DNA from: Sporosarcina luteola
GTDB taxonomy: Bacteria; Bacillota; Bacilli; Bacillales_A; Planococcaceae
Direction of reading: 5' to 3'
Assembly: GCF_023715585.1 (NCBI RefSeq)
Contig: NZ_JAMBOK010000001.1
Span: forward strand, 434,001-498,000
Length of the DNA stretch: 64,000 nt
The notes beneath the pieces are model-generated. The model was given only the letters and a program-made list of their open reading frames with translations, made no database searches and had not been told where the DNA came from. Positions within the stretch are counted from its first letter, which is position 1; each line of letters opens with the position of its first letter. A program made the translations under genes and the position numbers. This document shows, in pieces, positions 1-7,992 of the stretch.

Positions 1-321
<321 letters not shown>

Positions 322-339
322 GGAAAGAAGGTGGACTGA

Positions 340-588
340 ATGGCAAAGAAAAATTCGAGGACAGCAACTCCCCAAAAAAGCGAAAATGAAAAAGCCACGC
401 TCTCTGAGGCGCTTGATAATAATGTTTTATTGAAATTGAAAGCTGCCAAGAAGGAATTGACGGCTAAGATTGAGGCTGAAGAAGCTGAGCATCGGGAAAA
501 GCTCCGACGTGAACGTCTAGAACGTGAGAAGAACAAAAGCTTTGCTGAATTGCTTGATGAATTCGGCGACAGCGGCTCAAAATTTTGA
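340..588 (+). CDS. yqkE: YqkE-like small charged protein (DUF3886 type)
   Basis: An 82-residue, very charged protein. Residues about 30-72 are a Lys/Glu/Arg-rich helix likely to form a coiled coil (AEEAEHREKLRRERLEREKNKS), followed by a short SFAELLDEFGDSG tail. Size, composition and tail resemble B. subtilis YqkE, which sits in the same neighbourhood (near yqkF and nudF); this is recognition by pattern and position. Its function is unknown. A good AGAAAGAAGG ribosome binding site precedes ATG 340, and a strong terminator begins right after the stop. No membrane segment or signal peptide is present. Confidence 0.75.
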   Translation: MAKKNSRTATPQKSENEKATLSEALDNNVLLKLKAAKKELTAKIEAEEAEHREKLRRERLEREKNKSFAELLDEFGDSGSKF

Positions 589-589
589 C

Positions 590-616
590 CGGATGGGATT
601 CCCATCCGTTTTTTTG
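590..616 (+). terminator. Rho-independent terminator after yqkE
   Basis: Perfect 8-bp stem CGGATGGG/CCCATCCG (590-597 and 601-608) with a 3-nt loop, followed by eight T. It closes the thiolase-yqkE unit. Confidence 0.9.
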
Positions 617-697
617 TTTAAAAAATTAAAAGCCCCGAATAGAAGAAGAAAAGCTACACATTCTATTGATGAACAAATGAAAAGGAGTGAAACAAGG

Positions 698-1252
698 ATG
701 AAAAAACGAATAATCTTTCCAATTTCGTTGTTGCTCATACTTGCATTGGTAGGATGTGCAAACAGAGGTGCGAACAATACAAATGGAAATGCAGTCAATG
801 ACAACAACCGGGCAACAGAAAACACAGGTGTCGGCGAATCAGCCCATGGAACGAATGATTTGACCAACGATCAAAACAACATGAACGGTCACAATGGTAC
901 TAACACGGCTGGCAATACTGAAAGGAAAGTCGAAGTGGCGGACGATGCAGCAGATAAAATTGCATCAATGAAAGAAGTCGAGAGGGCAAACGTACTCGTA
1001 ACGGATAGAAATGCGTATGTCGGCGTCGAATTGAAGAAAGACGTAAAGGAAAGCGAGCAATTGAAGAAGAAAATTGCAGATGAAGTCAGAAGAGTGCATT
1101 CTGAATTCAACAATGTATATGTATCGTTCAATCCAGATGTAGCTACACGCTTTACTGAATATGGAAACCAAATCCGTGCTGGAGAACCGGTGGAAGGATT
1201 TTATGAAGAATTTACAACCGGCATCCATCGGATGTTCCCTGAGGCGAAATAA
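698..1252 (+). CDS. Spore-type lipoprotein of the YhcN/YlaJ family
   Basis: 184 residues from ATG 698, chosen because AAAGGAGTG lies 8-10 nt upstream; the open frame further upstream has no such site. A signal peptide (KKR then a hydrophobic core) ends in a lipobox LVGC with the modified Cys at residue 20. An Asn/Gly/Thr-rich linker (about 21-75) leads to a C-terminal domain with the VEVADDAADKIASM, ANVLVTDRNAYVGVEL and FNPDVATR features of YhcN/YlaJ spore lipoproteins. The family is associated with the spore inner membrane and germination or outgrowth in Bacillus. The protein is expected outside the membrane, lipid-anchored. It is a single-gene unit with terminators on both sides. Confidence 0.8.
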   Translation: MKKRIIFPISLLLILALVGCANRGANNTNGNAVNDNNRATENTGVGESAHGTNDLTNDQNNMNGHNGTNTAGNTERKVEVADDAADKIASMKEVERANVLVTDRNAYVGVELKKDVKESEQLKKKIADEVRRVHSEFNNVYVSFNPDVATRFTEYGNQIRAGEPVEGFYEEFTTGIHRMFPEAK

Positions 1253-1299
1253 TAATTAAAATATCGTTTGATTTCCATTTAAAGGTTTAGCAGATGAGC

Positions 1300-1333
1300 G
1301 GAAGGGGTAGTTTATGCATACCTCTTCCTTTCT
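1300..1333 (+). terminator. Rho-independent terminator after the YhcN-type gene
   Basis: Stem GGAAGGGGTA/TACCTCTTCC (1300-1309 and 1319-1328, one G-T pair), 9-nt loop, then a short T-rich tail. Confidence 0.7.
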
Positions 1334-1383
1334 ATTGTGGCGAATATGTGACAAGTGATTTATTTCAAGAATTTCACACACAG

Positions 1384-1390
1384 TTCGACA
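1384..1390 (-). promoter_or_regulatory. Candidate Spo0A box upstream of the Spo0E-like gene
   Basis: TTCGACA on the plus strand is TGTCGAA on the minus strand, the exact Spo0A-box core. It lies 64 bp before the Spo0E-like start codon, and a possible -10 (TATGAT, 1412-1417) follows. That would let Spo0A-P act on the gene of its own antagonist. It is a 7-bp match only, so chance remains possible. Confidence 0.4.
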
Positions 1391-1453
1391 TTTTTTTTAA
1401 ATGGTCTACATTATGATAGGCAAAGGTAAAAAAAATGACGGAGGAAATGCGCG

Positions 1454-1612
1454 ATGCGATTGTTAGGGAAACAGCTTTTATCTTTCAAGATTCACATGAA
1501 GCGATCGAAGATGGTCAAGATAGCAAAGGACCGTGGATTTACTCATCCAGCAGTAGTAGCTTGCAGCCAAGAATTGGATTCTTTACTGAATCGTTATCAA
1601 AATATAGCGTGA
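1454..1612 (+). CDS. Spo0E-like aspartyl-phosphate phosphatase (52 residues)
   Basis: A short gene read in a different frame from the longer overlapping open frame. GGAGG at 1440-1444 sits 9 nt before ATG 1454. The product has two amphipathic helices joined by a turn; the second contains SQELDSLLNRY, the signature of the Spo0E family, and GFTHPAVVAC before it matches the family's helix-turn. Members dephosphorylate Spo0A-P and so hold back sporulation; the SQELD acidic residue is the catalytic part. The long basic N-terminus (KQLLSFKIHMKRSKMVKIAK) is unusual, and a later start cannot be excluded. It lies upstream of and convergent with ilvE, sharing a bidirectional terminator. Confidence 0.8.
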   Translation: MRLLGKQLLSFKIHMKRSKMVKIAKDRGFTHPAVVACSQELDSLLNRYQNIA

Positions 1613-1613
1613 A

Positions 1614-1646
1614 AAAAGACATACCGCAATTAGTGGTATGTCTTTT
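1614..1646. terminator. Bidirectional terminator between the Spo0E-like gene and ilvE
   Basis: Perfect 12-bp stem AAAAGACATACC/GGTATGTCTTTT (1614-1625 and 1635-1646) with A and T flanks on both sides, so it can stop transcription from either direction. Confidence 0.88.
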
Positions 1647-1650
1647 CTTG

Positions 1651-2748
1651 TTACGCCAATTTGACAAGTTGGCTTTTCAATTCCATTATCCAATTGAAGG
1701 GATCAGCTTCATTTCCTGCCTGAATATTGGAAAGTGTGTCGAATAGACGCTTCGCCAATGGGCCTGTTTCGCAGTTGTTGACGACCATTTTATAGCCATC
1801 CCAATTCAGTTCACCGACGGGCGAAATGACAGCCGCCGTTCCCGTTCCGAAGACTTCTTCAAGCTGTCCTTCATCATAGGCTGCCCGAATTTCATCCATT
1901 GAGATTTTTCGTTCTGAAACAGGGACATCCCAATGCCGCAAAAGTTGTAAAATCGATTTCCGCGTTATCCCTTCCAGGATACTTCCGTTTATAGCCGGAG
2001 TGATGATTTCGCCGTCAATTTTAAAGAAGATATTCATGCTTCCCACTTCTTCGACATATTTCCGCTCGACTCCGTCCAACCAAAGCACTTGGGAATAGCC
2101 ACGTTGATCTGCAGCTTGCTGAGCTTTCAGACCGGCCGCATAATTGCCTGCAGTCTTTGCGCCACCCGTGCCGCCTTTCACAGCTCTTACAAATTCATTT
2201 TCAACGAGAATTTTGACTGGGTGAATTCCTTCTTTGTAATAGGATCCTACAGGTGACAGGATAATGAAGAATTGATATTTTTTCGCTGGTGCCACTCCAA
2301 GGAATGCTTCATTTGCAATGACAAAAGGTCGTATGTACAACGAAGTACCTTCAAACGTTGGAATCCAGTCTTTTTCAATAAGGATGAGCTGAGTCAACGC
2401 ATGCAGGGCTGCTTCTTCATCAATCCGAGGCATGCAAAGTCGATCCAACGAAAGGTTCAATCTCTTCATATTTTCCTCCGGGCGGAATAATCGCACAGTG
2501 CCATCTTCGGCAGAGCGATATGCTTTCATGCCTTCAAATACGGTTTGCCCGTAATGCAAGACGATGGAAGCGGGATCCAATGTAACCGGAGCATAAGGGA
2601 CTATGCGGTGGCTGTGCCAACCTTTTCCTTCATCATAATCCGCAACAAACATATGGTCGGTGAAACTTCTGCCGAATACGAGATTCTCGGGATTCGGCTT
2701 CTCTTTCTTAACATCGCTTAGTTTAATCTGGATGGGTGATCTTGTCAT
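1651..2748 (-). CDS. ilvE: Branched-chain amino acid aminotransferase
   Basis: 365 residues from ATG 2748. This start has AAGGAGA at 10 nt spacing, whereas an in-frame TTG nine bases upstream almost touches that site. Fold-type IV PLP enzyme of the long BCAT class: SIVLHYGQTVFEGMKAYR, the Schiff-base Lys about residue 198 in GGAKTAGNYA, and the late GTAAVISPVG phosphate-binding loop are all present. It performs the last reversible step of Leu, Ile and Val synthesis in the cytoplasm, exchanging amino groups with glutamate. It is monocistronic, convergent with the Spo0E-like gene, and has a CodY-like operator in its promoter region. Confidence 0.95.
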   Translation of the reverse strand: MTRSPIQIKLSDVKKEKPNPENLVFGRSFTDHMFVADYDEGKGWHSHRIVPYAPVTLDPASIVLHYGQTVFEGMKAYRSAEDGTVRLFRPEENMKRLNLSLDRLCMPRIDEEAALHALTQLILIEKDWIPTFEGTSLYIRPFVIANEAFLGVAPAKKYQFFIILSPVGSYYKEGIHPVKILVENEFVRAVKGGTGGAKTAGNYAAGLKAQQAADQRGYSQVLWLDGVERKYVEEVGSMNIFFKIDGEIITPAINGSILEGITRKSILQLLRHWDVPVSERKISMDEIRAAYDEGQLEEVFGTGTAAVISPVGELNWDGYKMVVNNCETGPLAKRLFDTLSNIQAGNEADPFNWIMELKSQLVKLA

Positions 2749-2804
2749 TCCGATCAAATCTCCTTATGAATAGTCAAATAGACCATTTACTTTTGAATAA
2801 AATA

Positions 2805-2833
2805 AGTATACTGCATTTTTAGAAAAATGGAAG
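2805..2833 (-). promoter_or_regulatory. ilvE promoter with candidate CodY operator
   Basis: On the minus strand TATACT (2810-2805) forms a good -10, with a weak -35 CTTCCA (2833-2828) at 17 bp. The 15-mer at 2814-2828 (CATTTTTAGAAAAAT) matches the CodY box AATTTTCWGAAAATT at 12 of 15 positions and fills the promoter spacer, where binding would block RNA polymerase. CodY control of branched-chain amino acid genes is established in Bacillus; its action here is inferred. Confidence 0.5.
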
Positions 2834-2889
2834 AGTTAAGTTGTTATATTATTGTTACGATTTTGAAAACGATTACATGTTGGCTATGA

Positions 2890-2918
2890 TTGTATGTATG
2901 TTATACCGCTTGTACAAT
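2890..2918 (+). promoter_or_regulatory. Sigma-A promoter for the FAD oxidoreductase gene
   Basis: TTGTAT (2890-2895), 17-bp spacer, TACAAT (2913-2918); the start codon follows 30 bp downstream. Confidence 0.7.
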
Positions 2919-2947
2919 AGAACTAAAACAGAGAAAAGGTGTTTGAC

Positions 2948-4087
2948 TTGGAAAGAATCATTATAATTGGTGCAGGGATCCTTGGCGCTTCCGCGGCGTA
3001 TCATTTGGCGAAGCAGGGAGCGGAAGTGATCGTCATTGACCGGAAGGACAAAGGGCAGGCAACGGATGCTGCAGCAGGAATCATTTGCCCGTGGCTTTCC
3101 CAGCGGAGAAATAAAGCTTGGTATGCTTTGGCAAAAGGAGGAGCATCCTATTATCCTGAGTTGATTAAACAGTTGAAAGATGATGGTGAGGTCGAAACGG
3201 GTTATCGGAAAGTCGGTGCAATCAGTTTACATAAAGAATGGACTAAGCTTGAAAAGATGGAAGCACGTGCTTTGGATAGAAGGGAGGAGGCTCCTGAAAT
3301 TGGGGAAGTTACGCTGTTGGATGAACAGGCAACCTCTACTCTTGTCCCTCTTTTGGAGGAAGGTTTTTCATCTGTACACATCGAAGGTGCTGCTCGAGTC
3401 GATGGCAGGGCACTGAGAAATGCGCTGATAAGTGCTTCTGAAAAACATGGAGCCACCATTATACAGGGCGCCGCAACGCTTGCTATAGAAGGAGGCAAGG
3501 TCTGCGGCACCTATGTGAACGGGGAATTTTTGCCAGCATCGAAAGTTGTTGTAGCGGTTGGTGCGTGGGCTGGTGAATTATTCAAACCGCTCAAGTTGGA
3601 TGTACTGGTAACCGGTCAAAAGGCACAAATCGTCCATTTGCGCTTGAATGGGCATGACACAACACACTTGCCGGTCATAATGCCTCCAACTGATCAGTAT
3701 ATTTTGCCATCAGATGACGGGAAAGTGATTATTGGGGCGACCCATGAAGATGATGTGGAAGCGGACAATATGGCGAACCCGACAGCTGTCGGTATTCATG
3801 AAGTATTGGATAAAGCTTTGAAAGCGTCACCTGGCTTGAAGGAAGCCATATTTGAAGAAATACGTGTCGGAATTCGGCCGTTCACACCAGGTTTCCTGCC
3901 TGTCATCGGGGAAGTGCCGGGACATCCTGAGCTGCTATTTGCAAACGGATTAGGTGCTTCAGGATTGACGGTCGGTCCGTATCTAGGAAAGCAGTTGGCA
4001 AGTATTGTTCTCGATAATGAACTCGATATCGACCTTTCTTTATATGAAGTCGAAAAAGCGATAAATGTACAACATGATGACAGGTAA
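2948..4087 (+). CDS. FAD-dependent amino acid oxidase/dehydrogenase (DAO/DadA-ThiO type)
   Basis: About 379 residues. TTG 2948 is preferred because AAAGGTG lies 6-7 nt upstream; an in-frame GTG at 2939 overlaps that site. The N-terminus is a Rossmann dinucleotide-binding fold, IIIIGAGILGASAAYHLA, with the acidic strand end VIVIDRKD. The mid-region GAAR(V)DGRAL and C-terminal GIRPFTPGFLPVIGEV plus NGLGASGLTVGPYLG are typical of the DAO family (D-amino acid, glycine or sarcosine oxidases, ThiO). No neighbour fixes the substrate: psuKG follows from its own promoter and no thi gene is near. A cytoplasmic flavoenzyme acting on a small amine is a safe call; the exact substrate is unknown. Confidence 0.85.
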   Translation: MERIIIIGAGILGASAAYHLAKQGAEVIVIDRKDKGQATDAAAGIICPWLSQRRNKAWYALAKGGASYYPELIKQLKDDGEVETGYRKVGAISLHKEWTKLEKMEARALDRREEAPEIGEVTLLDEQATSTLVPLLEEGFSSVHIEGAARVDGRALRNALISASEKHGATIIQGAATLAIEGGKVCGTYVNGEFLPASKVVVAVGAWAGELFKPLKLDVLVTGQKAQIVHLRLNGHDTTHLPVIMPPTDQYILPSDDGKVIIGATHEDDVEADNMANPTAVGIHEVLDKALKASPGLKEAIFEEIRVGIRPFTPGFLPVIGEVPGHPELLFANGLGASGLTVGPYLGKQLASIVLDNELDIDLSLYEVEKAINVQHDDR

Positions 4088-4118
4088 AATCTAGTAACGA
4101 CCTAGATAAATGTTTTTG

Positions 4119-4147
4119 TTGCAATCCATAAAACAAAAGTTTACAAT
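4119..4147 (+). promoter_or_regulatory. Sigma-A promoter for psuK-psuG
   Basis: TTGCAA (4119-4124), 17-bp spacer, TACAAT (4142-4147), 28 bp ahead of the preferred psuK start. Confidence 0.7.
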
Positions 4148-4175
4148 TAAAACAAATGTTTAAAGGGTGATGGAA

Positions 4176-5270
4176 TTGAATGAAAAGGAAAGGGCTGTTC
4201 TTGACTTAATTCGAGCCAACCCTTATTTATCACAACAGGAAATGGCGGATGCCCTCCGTGTTTCCAGGCCCTCCTTGGCAAATATCATATCCGGTTTAAT
4301 TAAACAGGGAAAAATCTCAGGTCGGGCATATATTCTTCCTGAAGAAAAAGAAATCATTTGCATTGGCGGGGCGAATATTGACCGTAAATTCCATCTCGAT
4401 AAAGAAACACAACTTGGAACTTCTAATCCGGCTTCCATGACGGTTTCAGTTGGTGGTGTTGCACGGAATATTGCTGAGAATTTAGGACGGCTCGATCACA
4501 ATGTCCGGCTTCTTACAGTTGCCGGAAATGATAGTGACTGGGATGTGATTGTTCGTGAATCCTCATCTCATATGGATGTTACGGACGTAGGACAATTGAT
4601 CGGGAAATCGACTGGCTCCTACTCGGCAGTATTGGATCAGGAAGGTGAGCTTGTCATTGCACTGGCGAACATGGAAATCTATGATTATTTGACCCCGGTC
4701 TACTTGGAGGAAAAATCAAGAGTGATTTCAAACGCAGCAATGATCATCATCGATTTGAACTGTCCGAAGCAGTCTGTCGATTATATTAAAAACCTAGCGT
4801 ACCAAAAAGGAAATCCGCTTGTCATCATTCCTGTCTCTTCACCGAAAATGAATAGGATGCCGAGTGACCTGAAAGGCGTCACATGGTTCATCTGCAACCG
4901 GGATGAAGCGGAGGCATACACAGGCCGGTCGATTGCCAATGATGGGGATTGGAAGAAAGCCGTACAGGAATTGCTTGCGTTTGGCGCTGAAAATGTCGTC
5001 GTCACTTCCGGGGCAAGAGGTATCATGGCTGCGAGTGCGGGCGAAGAACCGATTCATTTTCCTGCAGTGGAAGGCGTCCATGTTGAGGATGTCACAGGTG
5101 CAGGGGATGCATTCGTTGCAGGATTGCTTCATGGACACTTAATAGGAGAAACATTAAACGAAAATGTCCGTATGGGATTGCTGAATGCAGCCAAGACACT
5201 GGAAAGCTCCTTTACGGTAAGACCTGAATTGACAAAAGATCTTCTTAAAAAAGAATTGGAGGAAATATAA
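4176..5270 (+). CDS. psuK: Pseudouridine kinase with N-terminal DNA-binding domain
   Basis: About 364 residues from TTG 4176, 8 nt after AAAGGG; ATG 4170 and GTG 4167 are in frame but too close to that site. Residues 1-55 form a winged helix-turn-helix ([30 protein letters not shown]). From about 58 there is a PfkB/ribokinase fold beginning [14 protein letters not shown], with the catalytic signature [14 protein letters not shown] near residue 310. It phosphorylates pseudouridine to pseudouridine 5'-phosphate, the substrate of PsuG. Its stop overlaps the psuG start by one base, supporting coupled translation. The fused DNA-binding domain suggests possible self-regulation, which is unproven. 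Confidence 0.9.
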   Translation: MNEKERAVLDLIRANPYLSQQEMADALRVSRPSLANIISGLIKQGKISGRAYILPEEKEIICIGGANIDRKFHLDKETQLGTSNPASMTVSVGGVARNIAENLGRLDHNVRLLTVAGNDSDWDVIVRESSSHMDVTDVGQLIGKSTGSYSAVLDQEGELVIALANMEIYDYLTPVYLEEKSRVISNAAMIIIDLNCPKQSVDYIKNLAYQKGNPLVIIPVSSPKMNRMPSDLKGVTWFICNRDEAEAYTGRSIANDGDWKKAVQELLAFGAENVVVTSGARGIMAASAGEEPIHFPAVEGVHVEDVTGAGDAFVAGLLHGHLIGETLNENVRMGLLNAAKTLESSFTVRPELTKDLLKKELEEI

Positions 5271-6178
5271 TGAAACAATATCTAACGTATTCAAACGAAG
5301 TGCAAGAAGCTATGGCGGCAGGTAAACCGATTGTCGCATTGGAATCCACAATCATTTCACACGGCATGCCGTATCCGCAAAACGTGAAAACTGCTCGCGA
5401 AGTAGAGCAAATCATCCGCGATAACGGTGCTGTCCCTGCAACGATCGCCATAATCGATGGGAAAATTAAAATCGGCCTATCTGATGAAGAGCTTGAAATG
5501 TTCGGGAATAGCCAAGGGGTCGCAAAAGCGTCTAGACGTGATCTTGCTTATCTAATCGCAACAAAACAACTAGGTGCGACAACAGTTGCGGCAACAATGA
5601 TCTGCGCGGCGCTTGCAGATATAAAGATTTTCGTTACAGGCGGAATCGGCGGAGTCCATCGCGGTGCTGAAACGACAATGGATATTTCTGCTGACTTGGA
5701 AGAGCTTGCACAAACAGATGTCGCAGTCATTTGTGCTGGTGCGAAGTCCATCTTGGATCTTGGATTGACGCTTGAGTATTTGGAGACGAACGGTGTTCCG
5801 GTTGTCGGTTACGGCACAGATGTCCTTCCGGCATTCTTTACGCGCGAAAGTGATTTCGGATTGAATATCCGTGCGGACAAACCAGAAACCGTCGCTGACA
5901 TGCTTCGAGTGAAATGGGACCTTGGATTAAAAGGCGGAGCAGTCATCGCGAACCCAATTCCGGAAGCGGACGCAATGGACAAGTCGTTCATCGACGGCAT
6001 CATCGAGGCGGCACTTAAAGAAGCTGAAGAGCTCCACATCGCTGGAAAAGATGTTACACCATTTATGTTAGGCAAAGTGAAGGACCTAACAGAAGGCCGT
6101 AGCCTGGAAGCGAATATCGCTTTAGTGAAAAATAATGCTGTTGTTGGCGCGAAAATCGCAGTTGCATTGAACGCATAA
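5270..6178 (+). CDS. psuG: Pseudouridine-5'-phosphate glycosidase
   Basis: 302 residues from ATG 5270 with GGAGG 7 nt upstream. It is full length for the PsuG (YeiN/IndA) family. Visible signatures are [17 protein letters not shown] at the N-terminus, [24 protein letters not shown] around residues 120-145 and [11 protein letters not shown]. The enzyme splits the C-C glycosidic bond of pseudouridine 5'-phosphate into uracil and ribose 5-phosphate, reversibly, with a catalytic Lys and a divalent metal. With PsuK it forms a two-gene pseudouridine salvage unit in the cytoplasm, closed by a strong terminator. Confidence 0.96.
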   Translation: MKQYLTYSNEVQEAMAAGKPIVALESTIISHGMPYPQNVKTAREVEQIIRDNGAVPATIAIIDGKIKIGLSDEELEMFGNSQGVAKASRRDLAYLIATKQLGATTVAATMICAALADIKIFVTGGIGGVHRGAETTMDISADLEELAQTDVAVICAGAKSILDLGLTLEYLETNGVPVVGYGTDVLPAFFTRESDFGLNIRADKPETVADMLRVKWDLGLKGGAVIANPIPEADAMDKSFIDGIIEAALKEAEELHIAGKDVTPFMLGKVKDLTEGRSLEANIALVKNNAVVGAKIAVALNA

Positions 6179-6197
6179 TAAGAGAACGTTGCATAGG

Positions 6198-6230
6198 AGC
6201 TGTCCGGAAAGTCTTCCGGACAGCTTTTTT
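6198..6230 (+). terminator. Rho-independent terminator after psuG
   Basis: Perfect 12-bp stem AGCTGTCCGGAA/TTCCGGACAGCT, 4-nt loop, T6 tail. Confidence 0.93.
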
Positions 6231-6246
6231 GAATTGGCTAACTCTC

Positions 6247-6472
6247 GCGCTCAAGAAAGGCCGTTTAGCGCTCAAGAAGTGCTGGTCCGCGCTCAAGAAG
6301 TGCTGTTCCGCGCTCAAGAAGTGCTGTTCCGCGCTCAAGATATGCCATCCGCGCCTAAGAAGTGCTGTTCCGCGCTCAAGATATGCCATCCGCGCTCAAG
6401 AAGTGCTGTCTCGCGCCCAAGATATGCCATCTCGCGCTAGACATGCTTCTTTGCGCTCATACTAAGCTGTCC
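6247..6472 (+). repeat. Tandem array of eleven 19-21 bp units
   Basis: Units start with GCGCTCAAGA at 6247, 6268, 6289, 6310, 6331, 6351, 6372, 6392, 6413, 6434 and 6453. There are two main types. One continues AGTGCTGTTCC (21 bp); the other continues TATGCCATCC (20 bp). From the fifth unit onward they alternate, which suggests duplication of a pair of units. The last two units are degenerate. The array fills most of the gap between the psuG terminator and exoA. Open frames exist on both strands only because stops are missing; none has a ribosome binding site. Function unknown. Confidence 0.9.
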
Positions 6473-6538
6473 TTTTCTTTTCCGACTCTCCCTTTTCTAG
6501 TACAATGAAAAGTATTGTGTAAAGAAGGAGTTTTCTAC

Positions 6539-7297
6539 ATGAAATTGATCTCGTGGAATGTAAATGGAATCAGAGCGTGCGTGCGAAAAGGGTTTCTGGA
6601 CTATTTTAAAGAACAGGATGCCGATATTTTCTGCATCCAGGAGACAAAGCTGCAATGTGGTCAAATTGAACTTGAATTAGAGGGATACCATCAATATTGG
6701 AACTATGCACTGAAGAAAGGCTATTCAGGTACCGCCGTTTTCACGAAAGAAGAACCGATTGATGTGACATATGGAGTGGGGGATTCGGAAACTGAAGACG
6801 AAGGACGGATCTTAACACTCGAATTCCCTCAATTTTACTTAGTGAATGTGTATGCGCCAAATGCGCAAAGAGATTTGGCGCGACTTCCTGTCCGGTTGGA
6901 TTGGGAAAGTAGAATGAGGGAGTACCTGATTCAATTGAAAAACAAAAAATCTGTCATCCTTTGTGGCGATTTGAATGTCGCCCATCAAGATATCGATATA
7001 CGTAACTTCAAATCAAACGTAGGGAATTCAGGATTCACGGTTGAGGAAAGAGGAGAATTTTCAGCGGTATTGAACGAGGGATTCATTGACACTTTCAGAC
7101 ATCTAAATCCAGACACTGAAGGGGCGTATACATGGTGGTCCTATATGCGGGATGTCAGGGCAAGGAACATCGGGTGGCGAATCGACTATTTCCTCGTTTC
7201 GGATTGTCTGATACCATCTTTGAAAGCTGCGGATATTCATGCCGAAGTGATGGGAAGTGACCATTGTCCGATCGTTTTGGAGGTCGCTATCACATAA
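6539..7297 (+). CDS. exoA: Exodeoxyribonuclease III / AP endonuclease
   Basis: 252 residues from ATG 6539 (AAGAAGGAG 9 nt upstream), the same length as B. subtilis ExoA. The exonuclease-endonuclease-phosphatase fold is complete: LISWNVNGIRA at the start, metal-binding Glu35 in IQETKLQ, NVYAPNAQ, GDLNVAHQDID with catalytic Asp/Asn, and the terminal GSDHCPIVLEV His-Asp pair. It cleaves the backbone 5' of abasic sites and removes 3' blocking groups in base excision repair. Monocistronic: a tandem repeat lies upstream and a terminator directly after. TACAAT at 6501-6506 may be its -10, without a clear -35. Confidence 0.96.
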   Translation: MKLISWNVNGIRACVRKGFLDYFKEQDADIFCIQETKLQCGQIELELEGYHQYWNYALKKGYSGTAVFTKEEPIDVTYGVGDSETEDEGRILTLEFPQFYLVNVYAPNAQRDLARLPVRLDWESRMREYLIQLKNKKSVILCGDLNVAHQDIDIRNFKSNVGNSGFTVEERGEFSAVLNEGFIDTFRHLNPDTEGAYTWWSYMRDVRARNIGWRIDYFLVSDCLIPSLKAADIHAEVMGSDHCPIVLEVAIT

Positions 7298-7301
7298 AAA
7301 A

Positions 7302-7340
7302 AGCTGGAAACGGTGAAGAAAAATCGTTTCCAGCTGTTTT
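7302..7340. terminator. Terminator between exoA and the gsiB-like gene
   Basis: Perfect 11-bp stem AGCTGGAAACG/CGTTTCCAGCT (7302-7312 and 7325-7335) with T-rich sequence after it and A7 before it, so it may serve both convergent genes. Confidence 0.85.
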
Positions 7341-7364
7341 ATTCATAATGTTGATGGAAATTTA

Positions 7365-7673
7365 TTAACGTCTGCTGCTATTGTTGTTATCGTTTTGTTG
7401 AGCGCGGGCTTCTCCGCCTTTTCTGCCGATCTCTTCATAGAAATCTCTATCATGATTTTTCGCAGTAGCTTCTCCGCCTTTGCGACCGATTTCCTCGTAG
7501 AAATCCCTGTCATGATTTTGCGCAGTGGCTTCTCCGCCTTTGCGTCCAATTTTTTCATAGAAATCTCTGTCATGATTTCTAGCAGTAGCTTCTCCGCCTT
7601 TACGGCCAGCTTCTTCCAAAGACATTTTCGCGCGATTGTTGTTAGAATTGTTATTGTTGTTGTTTTTAGCCAT
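7365..7673 (-). CDS. gsiB: GsiB-like general stress protein with KGG repeats
   Basis: 102 residues from ATG 7673, with AGAGGAGAG upstream. After an Asn-rich head come EEAGRKGGEAT and three further near-identical repeats of about 20 residues (NHDRDFYEEIGRKGGEAT). This is the layout of B. subtilis GsiB and of Con-10-type hydrophilic, LEA-like stress proteins. The repeat is also visible in the DNA as about 60-bp units. The protein is predicted to be cytoplasmic, disordered and protective under desiccation, heat or salt stress. B. subtilis gsiB is a strong sigma-B gene, and a sigma-B-like promoter lies upstream here. The repeat number (four KGG motifs) is slightly lower than in B. subtilis. Confidence 0.88.
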   Translation of the reverse strand: MAKNNNNNNSNNNRAKMSLEEAGRKGGEATARNHDRDFYEKIGRKGGEATAQNHDRDFYEEIGRKGGEATAKNHDRDFYEEIGRKGGEARAQQNDNNNSSRR

Positions 7674-7727
7674 AATAAATATCTCTCCTCTTCGTTGATA
7701 TATTTGTAGTGGCCTACAGTCCATCTA

Positions 7728-7752
7728 TTACCTTCCCGAGCGGATGATAAAC
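7728..7752 (-). promoter_or_regulatory. Candidate sigma-B promoter of the gsiB-like gene
   Basis: Minus strand GTTTAT (7752-7747), 13-bp spacer, AGGTAA (7733-7728). Each half matches the sigma-B consensus GTTTAA/GGGWAW at five of six positions; it lies 54 bp ahead of the start codon. Confidence 0.5.
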
Positions 7753-7944
7753 TGGTAGAGAGGGGAATTAATCGAAGTGAAATATTAGTAACTTCACTGA
7801 GATATGTGTGATTTAAAAGTAATGGGAAAATTCGTTTATATTACAAGCACTTCCAGATAATTCTATTTCAGAACAGTAAGCCCTTACATTACATTCTTGG
7901 GCGTTATTGTTCATGAATTTAACATATTTTAATGTAAAAATTCA
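7753..7944. other. Intergenic stretch without a recognised feature
   Basis: AT-rich DNA between the divergent gsiB-like and xpt promoters. A small hairpin AGTGAA/TTCACT is the only structure noticed; no gene with a ribosome binding site was found. Confidence 0.6.
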
Positions 7945-7972
7945 TTGAAACCTTACTTCTGCGTGCTATAAT
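7945..7972 (+). promoter_or_regulatory. Sigma-A promoter of xpt-pbuX
   Basis: TTGAAA (7945-7950), 16-bp spacer, TATAAT (7967-7972) with an extended -10 TGC directly before it. The riboswitch begins about 20 bp downstream. Confidence 0.8.
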
Positions 7973-7992
7973 AAAAACCTAAATAACACATC

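Noticed and set aside
1435-1746. 103-codon open frame near the Spo0E-like gene
   Set aside because: It crosses the bidirectional terminator and overlaps ilvE antisense; the 52-codon frame from 1454 carries the family motif and the better-spaced start.
6189-6465. Open frames on both strands through the 21-bp tandem array (for example 6189-6440 plus, 6063-6389 minus)
   Set aside because: They exist because the repeat lacks stops. None has a ribosome binding site, unit length varies between 19 and 21 so the frame shifts, and the minus frame runs into psuG.
6247-6472. Tandem array as a CRISPR
   Set aside because: Units are directly adjacent with no unique spacers and no cas genes are near.
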